Part shown: piece after piece, positions 45,378 to 52,665 of the stretch | Position numbering within the stretch: position 1 is the first letter of the stretch | Layout: the number at the start of each line of letters is the position of its first letter | Source of the DNA: Candidatus Heimdallarchaeota archaeon | GTDB taxonomy: Archaea; Asgardarchaeota; Heimdallarchaeia; Hodarchaeales; Hodarchaeaceae | Direction: 5' to 3' | Assembly: GCA_020353515.1 (NCBI GenBank) | Contig: CP070695.1 | Span: forward strand, 756,957 to 820,956 | Length of the DNA: 64,000 nucleotides | Position numbers and translations under genes: made by a program | The notes under the pieces: generated by a model | What the model saw: only the letters and a program-made list of their open reading frames with translations | Databases searched by the model: none | What the model was told of the DNA's origin: nothing

Positions 45378-46541
45378 CTAAAATAAGTCCTCCTCTCTGA
45401 TAATTTCAAGAAAAGCCTCCACCCGCGTCTTAAATTGACCAATTGGTACTGTGACATCTAATTCAAGGAACAAAGTTGAAAGACCATTTTTTTCTAAGGT
45501 CTCTTTTATGATTGGAATGTCCAGCTCATGTGGATCACAAAATTTCTGTTGGATCAAAATAGCTCCTTGAACATCATAATCTTTAGCCATTTTTACAATA
45601 TGATCAAGCCTCGTTCGCTGGGGCCAATCCTTGCTAGGACATGAAACCCTTTTTACATATCGTTCAGCTATTGCCGTTAACGGATCACCTGTTGGATTTA
45701 CTTCTTCTTGAAAGTATCGGGTTCCAGTACAGTGATCATCAGTCACAAATGTCGCTCCTAGATTTTCAACCATTGATATAAATTCAGTATCATCATCTTC
45801 TGAACCTAAGATCATAAGTCGTTCACCTGAATCCCCAATGTTTCTGGAAGGAAGATTTTGTAGAAGTGATTTCAGTGCCTTGTTATGATCACGTTTTTCT
45901 GTAGTCTGACTTGATACAACCATATACATCGCCTCAAGTCCAGTCAATGGTGGATTACTACCCTTTCTTAGTTCATATACTTGGTTCATAAGACGTCTAT
46001 TAGTATTCATGATCTCAATTCCACGTTTGAGATCTTCTTCAGTAATAGTTCGACCTATCCATTCTTCAACAGATGCTTTGAACTTAACAAGCTCTTCTCT
46101 TAAATAGGGGATGGCATGGGGACTTTGAACGTTCATTGGATGAGGTAAATAATAACTGTAATCTGTAGGGATATGAATATCCCAGCTTGTATAAGCCTGT
46201 CTAATATGTAGACAGCTTTGAGCGATCATAATTCCATTTAGATAATCAAAACGTCCTTTTAGTCCCTGTGCTAGGCAATCTCGGCAAAATGGACAAAACA
46301 TTGCAAAAATGTGCGGCTCCGTCACATCTTGTGGTTCATGACTACCTAAAATGCGAACTGGAAGTATGTCAGCGGCGTATAGTATCTCTTCGGGGACATA
46401 GGTACAAAAATAGCCCATCACTTTTCCCCCAGTACGCTCTTTCCATTCTAAAGCATAATCATGTCGATTCTTGTACCAATCCCTGAATTGATCAAATAAT
46501 TCTTTTTCTTCTTTGTGTACGAGTTCCATCAAATTGAACAC
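45378..46541 (-). CDS. bzdN: Benzoyl-CoA reductase core subunit N/C
   Basis: This 387-residue core subunit is the partner of the O subunit. [14 protein letters not shown] and [11 protein letters not shown] hold candidate cluster-binding cysteines, and [10 protein letters not shown] lies near the C-terminal substrate region. It is the first reductase gene, followed in order by O, P, Q, ferredoxin and flavoprotein, matching the Azoarcus bzd order. The start is GTG 46541; an ATG at 46529 is also in frame. The preceding acetyltransferase gene ends 31 bases upstream. Confidence 0.86.
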   Translation of the reverse strand: MFNLMELVHKEEKELFDQFRDWYKNRHDYALEWKERTGGKVMGYFCTYVPEEILYAADILPVRILGSHEPQDVTEPHIFAMFCPFCRDCLAQGLKGRFDYLNGIMIAQSCLHIRQAYTSWDIHIPTDYSYYLPHPMNVQSPHAIPYLREELVKFKASVEEWIGRTITEEDLKRGIEIMNTNRRLMNQVYELRKGSNPPLTGLEAMYMVVSSQTTEKRDHNKALKSLLQNLPSRNIGDSGERLMILGSEDDDTEFISMVENLGATFVTDDHCTGTRYFQEEVNPTGDPLTAIAERYVKRVSCPSKDWPQRTRLDHIVKMAKDYDVQGAILIQQKFCDPHELDIPIIKETLEKNGLSTLFLELDVTVPIGQFKTRVEAFLEIIREEDLF

Positions 46542-46572
46542 CTTTTATTATACCAATAGGTTGCTCTTATTC

Positions 46573-47034
46573 TTATAATTTCTTCATCAGTGTAATAAAA
46601 TTGCTCTTGGTCATTTCCAAGGTTCTAAAAAACTCTAATAGATCACTAGAAGTCCACTTAACAGATGTATAAACAGTTTTGACTTCTTGTGATTTAAATT
46701 CTTCAAGTAACTTTTCTCCGAGTTTTTTCCCTACCCCTTTTGCTGTGTGTGAGGGATCCACGCCCAGAATTTCGATCCATCCTCCATTTTCAATGCCAAA
46801 CAACCAAGGATGCACTGTTCCAATCATAAATCCAACAACTTGGCCTTGGATTTCCGCAACGAGACAAATACTGTTATTTTTCAAATAATGTTCTATTTCT
46901 GATCTCCACATATCGGGTCTATTGAATCCAGATATTTTCTTATCAAGATCAGTGATTTCAGAAATGTCTTCCTCTCTCATATCTCGGATATTGATTATTT
47001 CTTCAAAACTCATCTTGACCATCCTTATTATCAT
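46573..47034 (-). CDS. GNAT family N-acetyltransferase
   Basis: This 153-residue acetyltransferase resembles RimI-type GNATs. A helical N-terminus (IRDMREEDISEITDLD) is followed by a beta sheet with VAEIQGQVVGFMIG and the acetyl-CoA-binding loop GVDPSHTAKGVGKKLGEKLLEEF. It is on the same strand between the DUF2080-like gene and the reductase operon, with small gaps, so it is probably co-transcribed. The substrate, a small molecule or protein N-terminus, is unknown. The first ATG is at 47034; later in-frame ATGs give a more usual length. Confidence 0.85.
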   Translation of the reverse strand: MIIRMVKMSFEEIINIRDMREEDISEITDLDKKISGFNRPDMWRSEIEHYLKNNSICLVAEIQGQVVGFMIGTVHPWLFGIENGGWIEILGVDPSHTAKGVGKKLGEKLLEEFKSQEVKTVYTSVKWTSSDLLEFFRTLEMTKSNFITLMKKL

Positions 47035-47040
47035 AGTACG

Positions 47041-47235
47041 TTACTGTTTCTTTTCCAGTCTTGAAACACGAATAATTTTTACTCGTTTCCCTATCCAGCT
47101 CTTCGGTAAATACACACGACCCGTATTTCCACTTTGTTTCACTTCTCGATCAAGCATTTCAAATCCAATGACTTTAAATTCTGAAGGTTGGTCTTCAACT
47201 GCTTCAGTCATAATGTTCACTGTATTTTCTCCCAC
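47041..47235 (-). CDS. DUF2080-like small protein (AbrB-like), probably extended upstream
   Basis: The C-terminal part (VKQSGNTGRVYLPKSWIGKRVKIIRV) is the hallmark of DUF2080, a family often labelled transposon-encoded and resembling AbrB-type DNA-binding hairpins. Counting from GTG 47235 gives 64 residues. However, the frame continues upstream with family-like sequence (PVKKLEVGEN) to an ATA at 47268, preceded at five bases by a perfect AGGAGG (47274-47279), while the GTG has no ribosome-binding site. The true protein may therefore be about 75 residues with a non-AUG start. It is the first gene of the bzd-like transcript and could be its regulator, which is inference. Confidence 0.7.
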   Translation of the reverse strand: MGENTVNIMTEAVEDQPSEFKVIGFEMLDREVKQSGNTGRVYLPKSWIGKRVKIIRVSRLEKKQ

Positions 47236-47293
47236 TTCGAGTTTTTTAACAGGTGTTTCTGGGATTATTGGAGCCTCCTAAATTCGAAATAGT

Positions 47294-47310
47294 TTGTAAG
47301 TGCTAGGGCC
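47294..47310 (-). repeat. Direct repeat copy 1 (promoter-proximal)
   Basis: The plus-strand sequence TTGTAAGTGCTAGGGCC occurs here and, with one base missing (TTGTAAGTGCTGGGCC), at 47339-47354. This copy lies where the transcript of the minus-strand operon should begin. Its right edge forms part of the 10-bp palindrome TAGGGCCCTA (47304-47313). GC-rich blocks are rare in this intergenic DNA, so duplication by chance is unlikely. It is a candidate operator. Confidence 0.6.
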
Positions 47311-47317
47311 CTACATT

Positions 47318-47326
47318 GTTATAAAT
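47318..47326 (-). promoter_or_regulatory. Putative TATA box of the bzd-like operon
   Basis: On the minus strand the stretch reads ATTTATAAC, a good archaeal TATA box, with an AT-rich purine stretch upstream for TFB. Transcription would start near 47295, giving a leader of some 25 bases to the AGGAGG-preceded start of the DUF2080-like gene. The surrounding 47312-47338 is an imperfect palindrome (TACATT...AATGTA). Placement between the two direct repeats suggests repressor control. Confidence 0.45.
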
Positions 47327-47338
47327 ATTATAAATGTA

Positions 47339-47354
47339 TTGTAAGTGCTGGGCC
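47339..47354 (-). repeat. Direct repeat copy 2 (upstream of TATA/BRE)
   Basis: Second copy of the repeat starting at 47294, with a start-to-start distance of 45 bases. It lies immediately upstream of the TATA/BRE region with respect to the minus-strand operon. A protein bound at both copies would span the promoter. Confidence 0.6.
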
Positions 47355-47413
47355 AAATTTAGTGGAGAGAGGTAGATATAATATGTATTTCAATTAGACT
47401 AGACTTTGTATGA

Positions 47414-47862
47414 ATTCAGAAAAATTTTTTCGCAAAGAATGACTCTCCATTCGTTTCATGTGGCCACGATTCGTCGAATCGATGGCCAGATAAGGATTTT
47501 CCTCAATGGGCTATGGATATGGATTTTAAATGGATAGGTGTTGACTGCGGCAGTGCAGACCATCCGATGAATACAATAATACGTGATTGGCATCCCAAAT
47601 TATTCCTCGAAGCTGAAGAGAAATTGAAAGAAAATACACCGTAAAATCATGGGATGACATGTTTCCTCCTGATAAATTTTATCAAATTATGCACATCGTC
47701 TTATTTCCCAAAGGAGTGATTCATGCTGAGAATTTATGGATCCCCGATGACCCCCTACTGAAAAATAAGCGAATATGGATTGGTTGTTTCCCTCTTCGAG
47801 GAATTGAACTAGAGTCATCCATGTGTCGGATTGTTGCTTTTCCTGATGCTCCGTTGGATTAG
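47414..47862 (+). pseudogene. Truncated, frameshifted cyclase-family (kynurenine-formamidase-like) pseudogene
   Basis: Two reading frames join into one protein. The first (from 47414, stop TAA 47642-47644) reads FVSCGHDSSNRWPDKDFPQW and KWIGVDCGSADHPMNTIIRD. The second, in another frame, reads KSWDDMFPPDKFYQIMHIVL and ESSMCRIVAF to the stop at 47862. Together they look like the C-terminal half of cyclase-family (PF04199) metal hydrolases. The frame shifts near 47626-47644. No start or N-terminal half, with its HxGTHxD metal motif, is present. The remnant is flanked by the DUF2080-like gene, so deletion linked to mobile DNA is possible. Confidence 0.6.
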
Positions 47863-48021
47863 ATACCTTTATTTTCCCCTTTTTTTAATTCTAATTAAAT
47901 CATATTGAAATCAGTTCCTCTCCTTTTTATTTTGAGAAATATTTTTATCTTATCTCTCTGGAATCATTGATTAATCTTATTTTACATAGAAAACCATTTT
48001 GGAAAGTAAGACCAGAAATGG

Positions 48022-48528
48022 TTGGCAAATAAGGAACTGGAAGAAAGAATGACAAAATCCAACTTGAATAATGAAGAGAAGAAAACCAAAGAAAAAAGAA
48101 AACAAAAGGGATCGCTTGTAGTATCAAAAGATGAGTTCTTTCGATTACGGCCAGTTATGAGCCCATATGTTACTCAGAGAAAAAAGACAGAAGAGGATTT
48201 GTTACTAGAACTAGATCTTCGGGAGCTAAAAAAACGAAGCTTTCTTAAAAGGTTGTTTCCGACGCCAGATACTAAAAAGGTACAGCTAGATAAATTGGGG
48301 ATGGAAGTTTTCCTTTTATGTGATGGCAAACATAAGGTTAAAGATATCATCAAGATATTTCAAGAAAAATATCGTTTAACACCTACTGAAACTGAAATTT
48401 CCATAAAGAAATACTTAATGAGTCTTACGAAACGCCATCTCGTCGGATTTGTAATACCAGAAAAAATTGCTCAAAGAAATCTGTCCTCTGGAGAGGTTAT
48501 TGAAAATATAATACTAGAATCAGAATGA
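48022..48528 (+). CDS. PqqD-like domain protein
   Basis: This 168-residue protein has a basic, charged N-terminal 60 residues, then a PqqD-like winged-helix core: VQLDKLGMEVFLLCDGKHKVKDIIKIFQEKY followed by SIKKYLMSLTKRHLVGF. PqqD-type domains bind precursor peptides for radical-SAM enzymes, but stand-alone archaeal versions often have other roles. No radical-SAM gene or short peptide precursor is adjacent. The start may be TTG 48022 or ATG 48049. Confidence 0.65.
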   Translation: MANKELEERMTKSNLNNEEKKTKEKRKQKGSLVVSKDEFFRLRPVMSPYVTQRKKTEEDLLLELDLRELKKRSFLKRLFPTPDTKKVQLDKLGMEVFLLCDGKHKVKDIIKIFQEKYRLTPTETEISIKKYLMSLTKRHLVGFVIPEKIAQRNLSSGEVIENIILESE

Positions 48529-48540
48529 TATTTAGAATTT

Positions 48541-49533
48541 TTAATTAGCTTCAATTGCTAATTTTGTCATTTTTTCTATTAGTTCTCGGATTCCTATTTC
48601 AATTTTTCTCTTCGTAAAGAAAATAATGCAATAAATGTCATTTTTCTTCAGATTTAACCATAAATAGGTTTCTAAGTGTGTATTTCTAAGATTAAATGGT
48701 ATTTTCTTCTCTAATGTGTGTTTATTCTTCCAAGTAACTTTTTTTTTCTTATAAATTAATTTCGTGAAATTTTCAGGATTATAATTTGAGGGGATTCCAG
48801 GAAGATGCTTTTTATAATAAGCTTTATACCAGTCAGGGATCTCTTCGATATCTGTAACTTTTTGATCAGCGAGACCAATACGATAAGCTAGAAAATTTAA
48901 TTCATCATTATAAAGATGAATAAAAGTTAAACCAATTAAAAAATCTTTTTTTTTCAGATTCATACTGAGATAGGGGGAATGAATTTGGAGATTAGGTGCT
49001 GTCCATACAGAAAACTGACTTTCAGGATGACAATTAATCTGGGAAATTATATTCATTATGCGAGGTTTTTCAATAGATTTTTCCTTTGTGGCAAATTGAG
49101 ATGGGCAAATAATTAATCTTTGAGTTTGATCACAGATCCATACTACAATATATCCTTGAATTCTTTCGTTTTCCAATTCCCAATAGATGTACTTTGCTTT
49201 ATGATCATTTACTTTTCTTTCGCCTTCAGTCCTTATTTTAATTTCTTTCTTTGATTTTTTTAAGGATTCAAAAAAATTTTTGATAACTTTAATCAAATCT
49301 GGAGGATTTTTGTCATATTTAGCCCAGCTGACCTCTAGTTTTTTCTCCTTAGCATCACGAAATCCAAAATAGCCTGTATTTTTGCTTTGTCTTTTTTTTC
49401 TTTTTTTTTCAAAAATCATTTGCCATCCAATTGGAACACTGATTAAGAAATATTGCCAACCAAATGCTTGAGTTTTCATCTTAATTCCATTGAGAAAATC
49501 AAAGGTATTTATAATAGTTACCTCAAAAATCAT
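48541..49533 (-). CDS. Unrecognised protein with apparent internal duplication
   Basis: This 330-residue basic, aromatic-rich protein has no membrane helix. Two halves look related: the first has FLISVPIGWQMIFE then a lysine-rich stretch with GYFGFRDAKEKKLEVSWAKYDK, and the second has FSVWTAPNLQIHSPYLSMNL with IGLTFIHLYND then DIEEIPDWYKAYYKKHLPG. The repeated pattern suggests a duplicated beta-rich domain of some 150 residues. I recognise no family. It converges on the PqqD-like gene. Confidence 0.6.
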   Translation of the reverse strand: MIFEVTIINTFDFLNGIKMKTQAFGWQYFLISVPIGWQMIFEKKRKKRQSKNTGYFGFRDAKEKKLEVSWAKYDKNPPDLIKVIKNFFESLKKSKKEIKIRTEGERKVNDHKAKYIYWELENERIQGYIVVWICDQTQRLIICPSQFATKEKSIEKPRIMNIISQINCHPESQFSVWTAPNLQIHSPYLSMNLKKKDFLIGLTFIHLYNDELNFLAYRIGLADQKVTDIEEIPDWYKAYYKKHLPGIPSNYNPENFTKLIYKKKKVTWKNKHTLEKKIPFNLRNTHLETYLWLNLKKNDIYCIIFFTKRKIEIGIRELIEKMTKLAIEAN

Positions 49534-49866
49534 GATAGTGACACATTGATTTACTATTCTAAGTTATCATGCTTTTCATTTCCTTTACTATAATCGAAGT
49601 TGTCATCTCACAAAAAAAACTACACTAAAAGGGAAAAGCAGGATCTATTAACTCTATTGGCTTTTTTTCTCATTATATCTTTGCATTTTATATCATGTTA
49701 TTATAAAAAATAGGAAAAAGAACCTAATATTATCTAGGAAAGAAAGAGAAGTTATAATCATACAGATTCATTTTCAGAGAATAATTATTAAAGAAATTAA
49801 AAAAGCATTAACACTTAAATTAGGAAGTATTCATCTCGGCCACATTCAAATTTGAAGGAAAAATAT
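49534..49866. other. Divergent intergenic region without recognised gene
   Basis: About 330 very AT-rich bases lie between the duplicated unknown gene (minus) and the transport operon (plus). Promoters for both should be here, for example TATTATAAAAAATAGG near 49700 for the plus strand, but many AT runs make a choice unreliable. No RNA gene, hairpin or repeat was recognised. Confidence 0.4.
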
Positions 49867-50238
49867 ATGTCTAAATCGGAAATCCAGTGTCCTTGTGGTC
49901 AATATATAGAAGATTATAGTAAATATTTACTTCTTCACTTAAAAAAGGAGATGGGAGAGATTGATATCTTGTGTCCCAATGAATTCTGTTATTTGAGAGA
50001 ACTTGGATTTTTAAAATTCCACATTGACACTACAGGAAAAATTAAGTTTGATGTTGGTAGATTTTATGCTCCTTATTCAACCTGGAATGCAACAAGGATT
50101 ACCGAAGAGACAACAGTAAAAATACTTAAACAACACCTTGTAGACATAACTGAAAAACTTGTTGATTGGGCTAAGATAAGAAAAGGTGTTTTTAAAACAA
50201 AAGAAGAAATAAAAGAGAAACCAGAGGTTTCAACATGA
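49867..50238 (+). CDS. Small Cys-motif protein, first gene of the ABC operon
   Basis: This protein of about 123 residues starts at ATG 49867 with AAGGA seven bases upstream; a TTG at 49852 is in frame but overlaps that site. Its motifs CPCGQYIED and CPNEFCYLRELG (CxC and CxxxxC) suggest a zinc-binding unit, followed by beta and helical segments and an acidic-basic tail. Its last codons overlap the start of the permease gene by four bases (ATGA), so it is translated with the transporter. Function unknown. Confidence 0.65.
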   Translation: MSKSEIQCPCGQYIEDYSKYLLLHLKKEMGEIDILCPNEFCYLRELGFLKFHIDTTGKIKFDVGRFYAPYSTWNATRITEETTVKILKQHLVDITEKLVDWAKIRKGVFKTKEEIKEKPEVST

Positions 50239-50837
50239 GTCTTGACCTACCTGATCCTCATTTTTCCCTTTATGAAGTTATTCATCTATCATTTGCAAAT
50301 ATTAGACGGAGGTTTTTACGCTCTGTAATTACTGCATTTGGTATTATCTTGGGAATCGCTTTTATGTCAGCACTTTTAACTAATTCTCTGATATTAGGAT
50401 TAATGCAAGCCGAAACTGGGGTGGAAGCTTATCAATTCTGGTTGGTTGGTATATCTCTAATTGTTTGTTTCGGTGGGATAACAAATTCCATGTTGATGGC
50501 TGTGAATGAAAGAGTGAAAGAAATTGGAGTCTACAAGTGTATAGGTGGATTAGATGGTCATATTGTACGATTGTTTATTATAGAAGCTTTATTTTTAGGA
50601 GCACTTGGCGGATCAATAGGAGCTATTGCAGGTTTAGGAATAGGACTAATAATCAATCTAAACCGTTTTTCACTAGATGAATTAACAGCTCAAATAACGG
50701 CCAATTCACTTATTTTTATATTATTATTTGGTGTTTGCTTTTTCATTGCGCTTTTTCTTTCTGCTCTTGCAACATTCATACCAGCGAGAAGAGCAGCGAA
50801 TTTATCTCCAGCAGAAGCTCTAAGATATGAAAATTAA
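50235..50837 (+). CDS. Minimal FtsX/MacB-type permease without extracellular domain
   Basis: This 200-residue permease begins with NIRRRFLRSVITAFGIILGIAF, the standard first helix of MacB/FtsX permeases. About 35 residues later it passes to the second helix and the cytoplasmic NERVKEIGVYKCIGGLDGHIVRLFIIEA loop. It then has two more helices and the family's ending, FIPARRAANLSPAEALRYE. The usual 150-250 residue extracellular MacB_PCD domain is missing. The protein retains only the four-helix core and the coupling helix. It is directly followed by two ATPase genes. Confidence 0.88.
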   Translation: MSLDLPDPHFSLYEVIHLSFANIRRRFLRSVITAFGIILGIAFMSALLTNSLILGLMQAETGVEAYQFWLVGISLIVCFGGITNSMLMAVNERVKEIGVYKCIGGLDGHIVRLFIIEALFLGALGGSIGAIAGLGIGLIINLNRFSLDELTAQITANSLIFILLFGVCFFIALFLSALATFIPARRAANLSPAEALRYEN

Positions 50838-50851
50838 TTTGTTGATGGTTC

Positions 50852-51574
50852 ATGAGTCTTGAGGAATATGTTGTAGAAATTGCGGATGTTTTCAAGGAAT
50901 ATCAGTTAGGAAAAGTTACCGTATCAGCATTACAAGGCATTTCATTCAAGATTTATCGTGAGGAATACATTTCTATAATGGGTCCTTCAGGAAGTGGAAA
51001 GAGTACATTATTCAATGTGATAGGAGGCCTTGATACCGTCACTAGTGGTGAAATCTACATAGATCAAGTAGATATTGCTGAGCTTGATGCCTACGAGTTG
51101 GCCTGGCTTAGAAACCGTAAAATCGGTTATATATTTCAGACATTCAATTTGTTATTAACCTTCACTGCTCAGGAGAATGTAGAAACCCCAATGATCTTTG
51201 CTGGAGTCCCTAGAGAAGAAAGGAGGAAAAAATCTAAAGAGAAACTTGAAATGGTAGGACTTGGGGATAGACTGAAAAATAAACCTGGACAGTTATCTGG
51301 AGGACAACAACAACGTGTTGCCATTGCTCGAGCATTAGCCAACGATCCTGCCATAGTTCTGGCAGACGAACCAACAGCGAATCTAGATCTAGTTACTGGA
51401 TTGGAAATAATCGAACTGTTAAGGAGATTGAACACTGAGCAGGGTACAACCATAATTACAGCAACTCACGATCTTAAAATGATTAATATAAGTGATCGAA
51501 TTATATGGATTCGTGATGGACGTGTAGATCGGATTGAGGATCATACTGACGTACATGTAGCTACCACATCTTGA
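50852..51574 (+). CDS. LolD/MacB-type ABC transporter ATPase (1)
   Basis: This 240-residue ATPase has Walker A GPSGSGKST, Q loop in FQTFNLLLTFTAQENV, the signature [15 protein letters not shown], Walker B IVLADEPTANLD and the switch histidine in TATHD. The VETPMIF pattern after the Q loop is typical of the LolD/MacB/SalX group that couples to FtsX-type permeases by mechanotransmission. It starts 14 bases after the short permease and is followed by a second ATPase. Confidence 0.93.
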   Translation: MSLEEYVVEIADVFKEYQLGKVTVSALQGISFKIYREEYISIMGPSGSGKSTLFNVIGGLDTVTSGEIYIDQVDIAELDAYELAWLRNRKIGYIFQTFNLLLTFTAQENVETPMIFAGVPREERRKKSKEKLEMVGLGDRLKNKPGQLSGGQQQRVAIARALANDPAIVLADEPTANLDLVTGLEIIELLRRLNTEQGTTIITATHDLKMINISDRIIWIRDGRVDRIEDHTDVHVATTS

Positions 51575-51577
51575 TAG

Positions 51578-52315
51578 GTGGAAAAGATGTCAGAGGACAT
51601 TACTGTAAAATTAGATGATGTGTGGAAGACATACATTATGGGAAACGAAGAGGTACAAGCCTTGAGAGGGATTAACCTTGATATTCTTCAAGGTGAGTTT
51701 CATGTTATTATGGGGCCTTCTGGATCAGGAAAGACTACATTTCTTAATATGGTTGGTGCCCTTGACTTTCCGACAATGGGAGAAGTATACTTTGAAGGTG
51801 TTCCTCTTTCTAGTCTTACTAAAAAACAATTGGCTTCCATACGTTCCTACAAGATAGGTTTTATCTTTCAAACCTTTAATCTTGTTCCAGTAATAACTGC
51901 TCGGGAAAACGTTTCATTACCTTTAGTTTTTCAAAGATATCCTCGCGAGGAGAGAAGAAAGAGAGCAGAAGAGATATTAAAAAGAGTTGGATTAGCAGAT
52001 CGAATGGATCACACCCCAGATGAACTTTCAGGGGGTCAACAGCAGCGAGTGGCCATCGCTCGGGCTTTAGCAGGTAAACCAAGTTTAATTCTGGCTGATG
52101 AACCAACAGGTAACTTAGATTTAAAAACTGGGTTTCAAATTGTCGAATTATTACGGGAATTAAGCCAAGAGACTGGTGTGACAGTTATTAACTCAACTCA
52201 TGATCTTAAACTAATCGATATTGCAGATAGAATCTCTTGGTTAAGAGATGGTGAAATAACACGAACCCAACAAAAGCTAGATGTATCAATTACAAGTGTT
52301 GACGTGACAATCTGA
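51578..52315 (+). CDS. LolD/MacB-type ABC transporter ATPase (2)
   Basis: This 245-residue ATPase is paralogous to the preceding one, with Walker [10 protein letters not shown], signature [15 protein letters not shown], Walker [13 protein letters not shown] and switch NSTHD. Both ATPases look fully active, so they may form a heterodimer or serve different permeases: the short one upstream and the FtsX module of the large fusion at 57.5-61.9 kb. Only three bases separate the two genes. Confidence 0.93.
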   Translation: MEKMSEDITVKLDDVWKTYIMGNEEVQALRGINLDILQGEFHVIMGPSGSGKTTFLNMVGALDFPTMGEVYFEGVPLSSLTKKQLASIRSYKIGFIFQTFNLVPVITARENVSLPLVFQRYPREERRKRAEEILKRVGLADRMDHTPDELSGGQQQRVAIARALAGKPSLILADEPTGNLDLKTGFQIVELLRELSQETGVTVINSTHDLKLIDIADRISWLRDGEITRTQQKLDVSITSVDVTI

Positions 52316-52388
52316 TTTACAAAATAATTTTAAAAACATATTGAACATAAATGAGATTATAAATAAAAGTGGCTTAGGGGCCTGAAAA

Positions 52389-52616
52389 ATGGAAAATAAT
52401 GAGATTATTGCAGTTGTACTAATAACTCTTGCATTAATTATGGCAATATTGAGCACACCAATAAGAACAGCATTCAATGATCTTTTTGAGGGAATAGGCA
52501 TTGGTATGATAATGTATTGGTTACCTGGGGACATATTATTATTATTTATAGAAGTTGGACTCCTCGTTCTAATAATAGCAACAGCAATTTATGGACAGAG
52601 AGTTTCAAAAGTCTGA
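52389..52616 (+). CDS. Small two- or three-helix membrane protein
   Basis: This 75-residue protein is nearly all hydrophobic: a first helix at residues about 4-23, a middle segment about 30-46 (EGIGIGMIMYWLPGD) and a last helix about 47-66. It lies 73 bases after the second ATPase on the same strand and could be an accessory membrane subunit of that transporter. Too short for a family call. Confidence 0.6.
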   Translation: MENNEIIAVVLITLALIMAILSTPIRTAFNDLFEGIGIGMIMYWLPGDILLLFIEVGLLVLIIATAIYGQRVSKV

Positions 52617-52665
52617 TTAACCTCTTTTTCTAAAAATAATGAATTATTCTCTTTTATTTGGCATA

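Noticed and set aside
47945..48127. 60-codon minus-strand hydrophobic frame
   Set aside because: Overlaps the PqqD-like gene's lysine-rich start; the hydrophobic composition is the complement of AAA/GAA codons.
48022..48528. RiPP (PQQ-like) biosynthesis cluster around the PqqD-like gene
   Set aside because: No radical-SAM enzyme or precursor-like peptide gene nearby.
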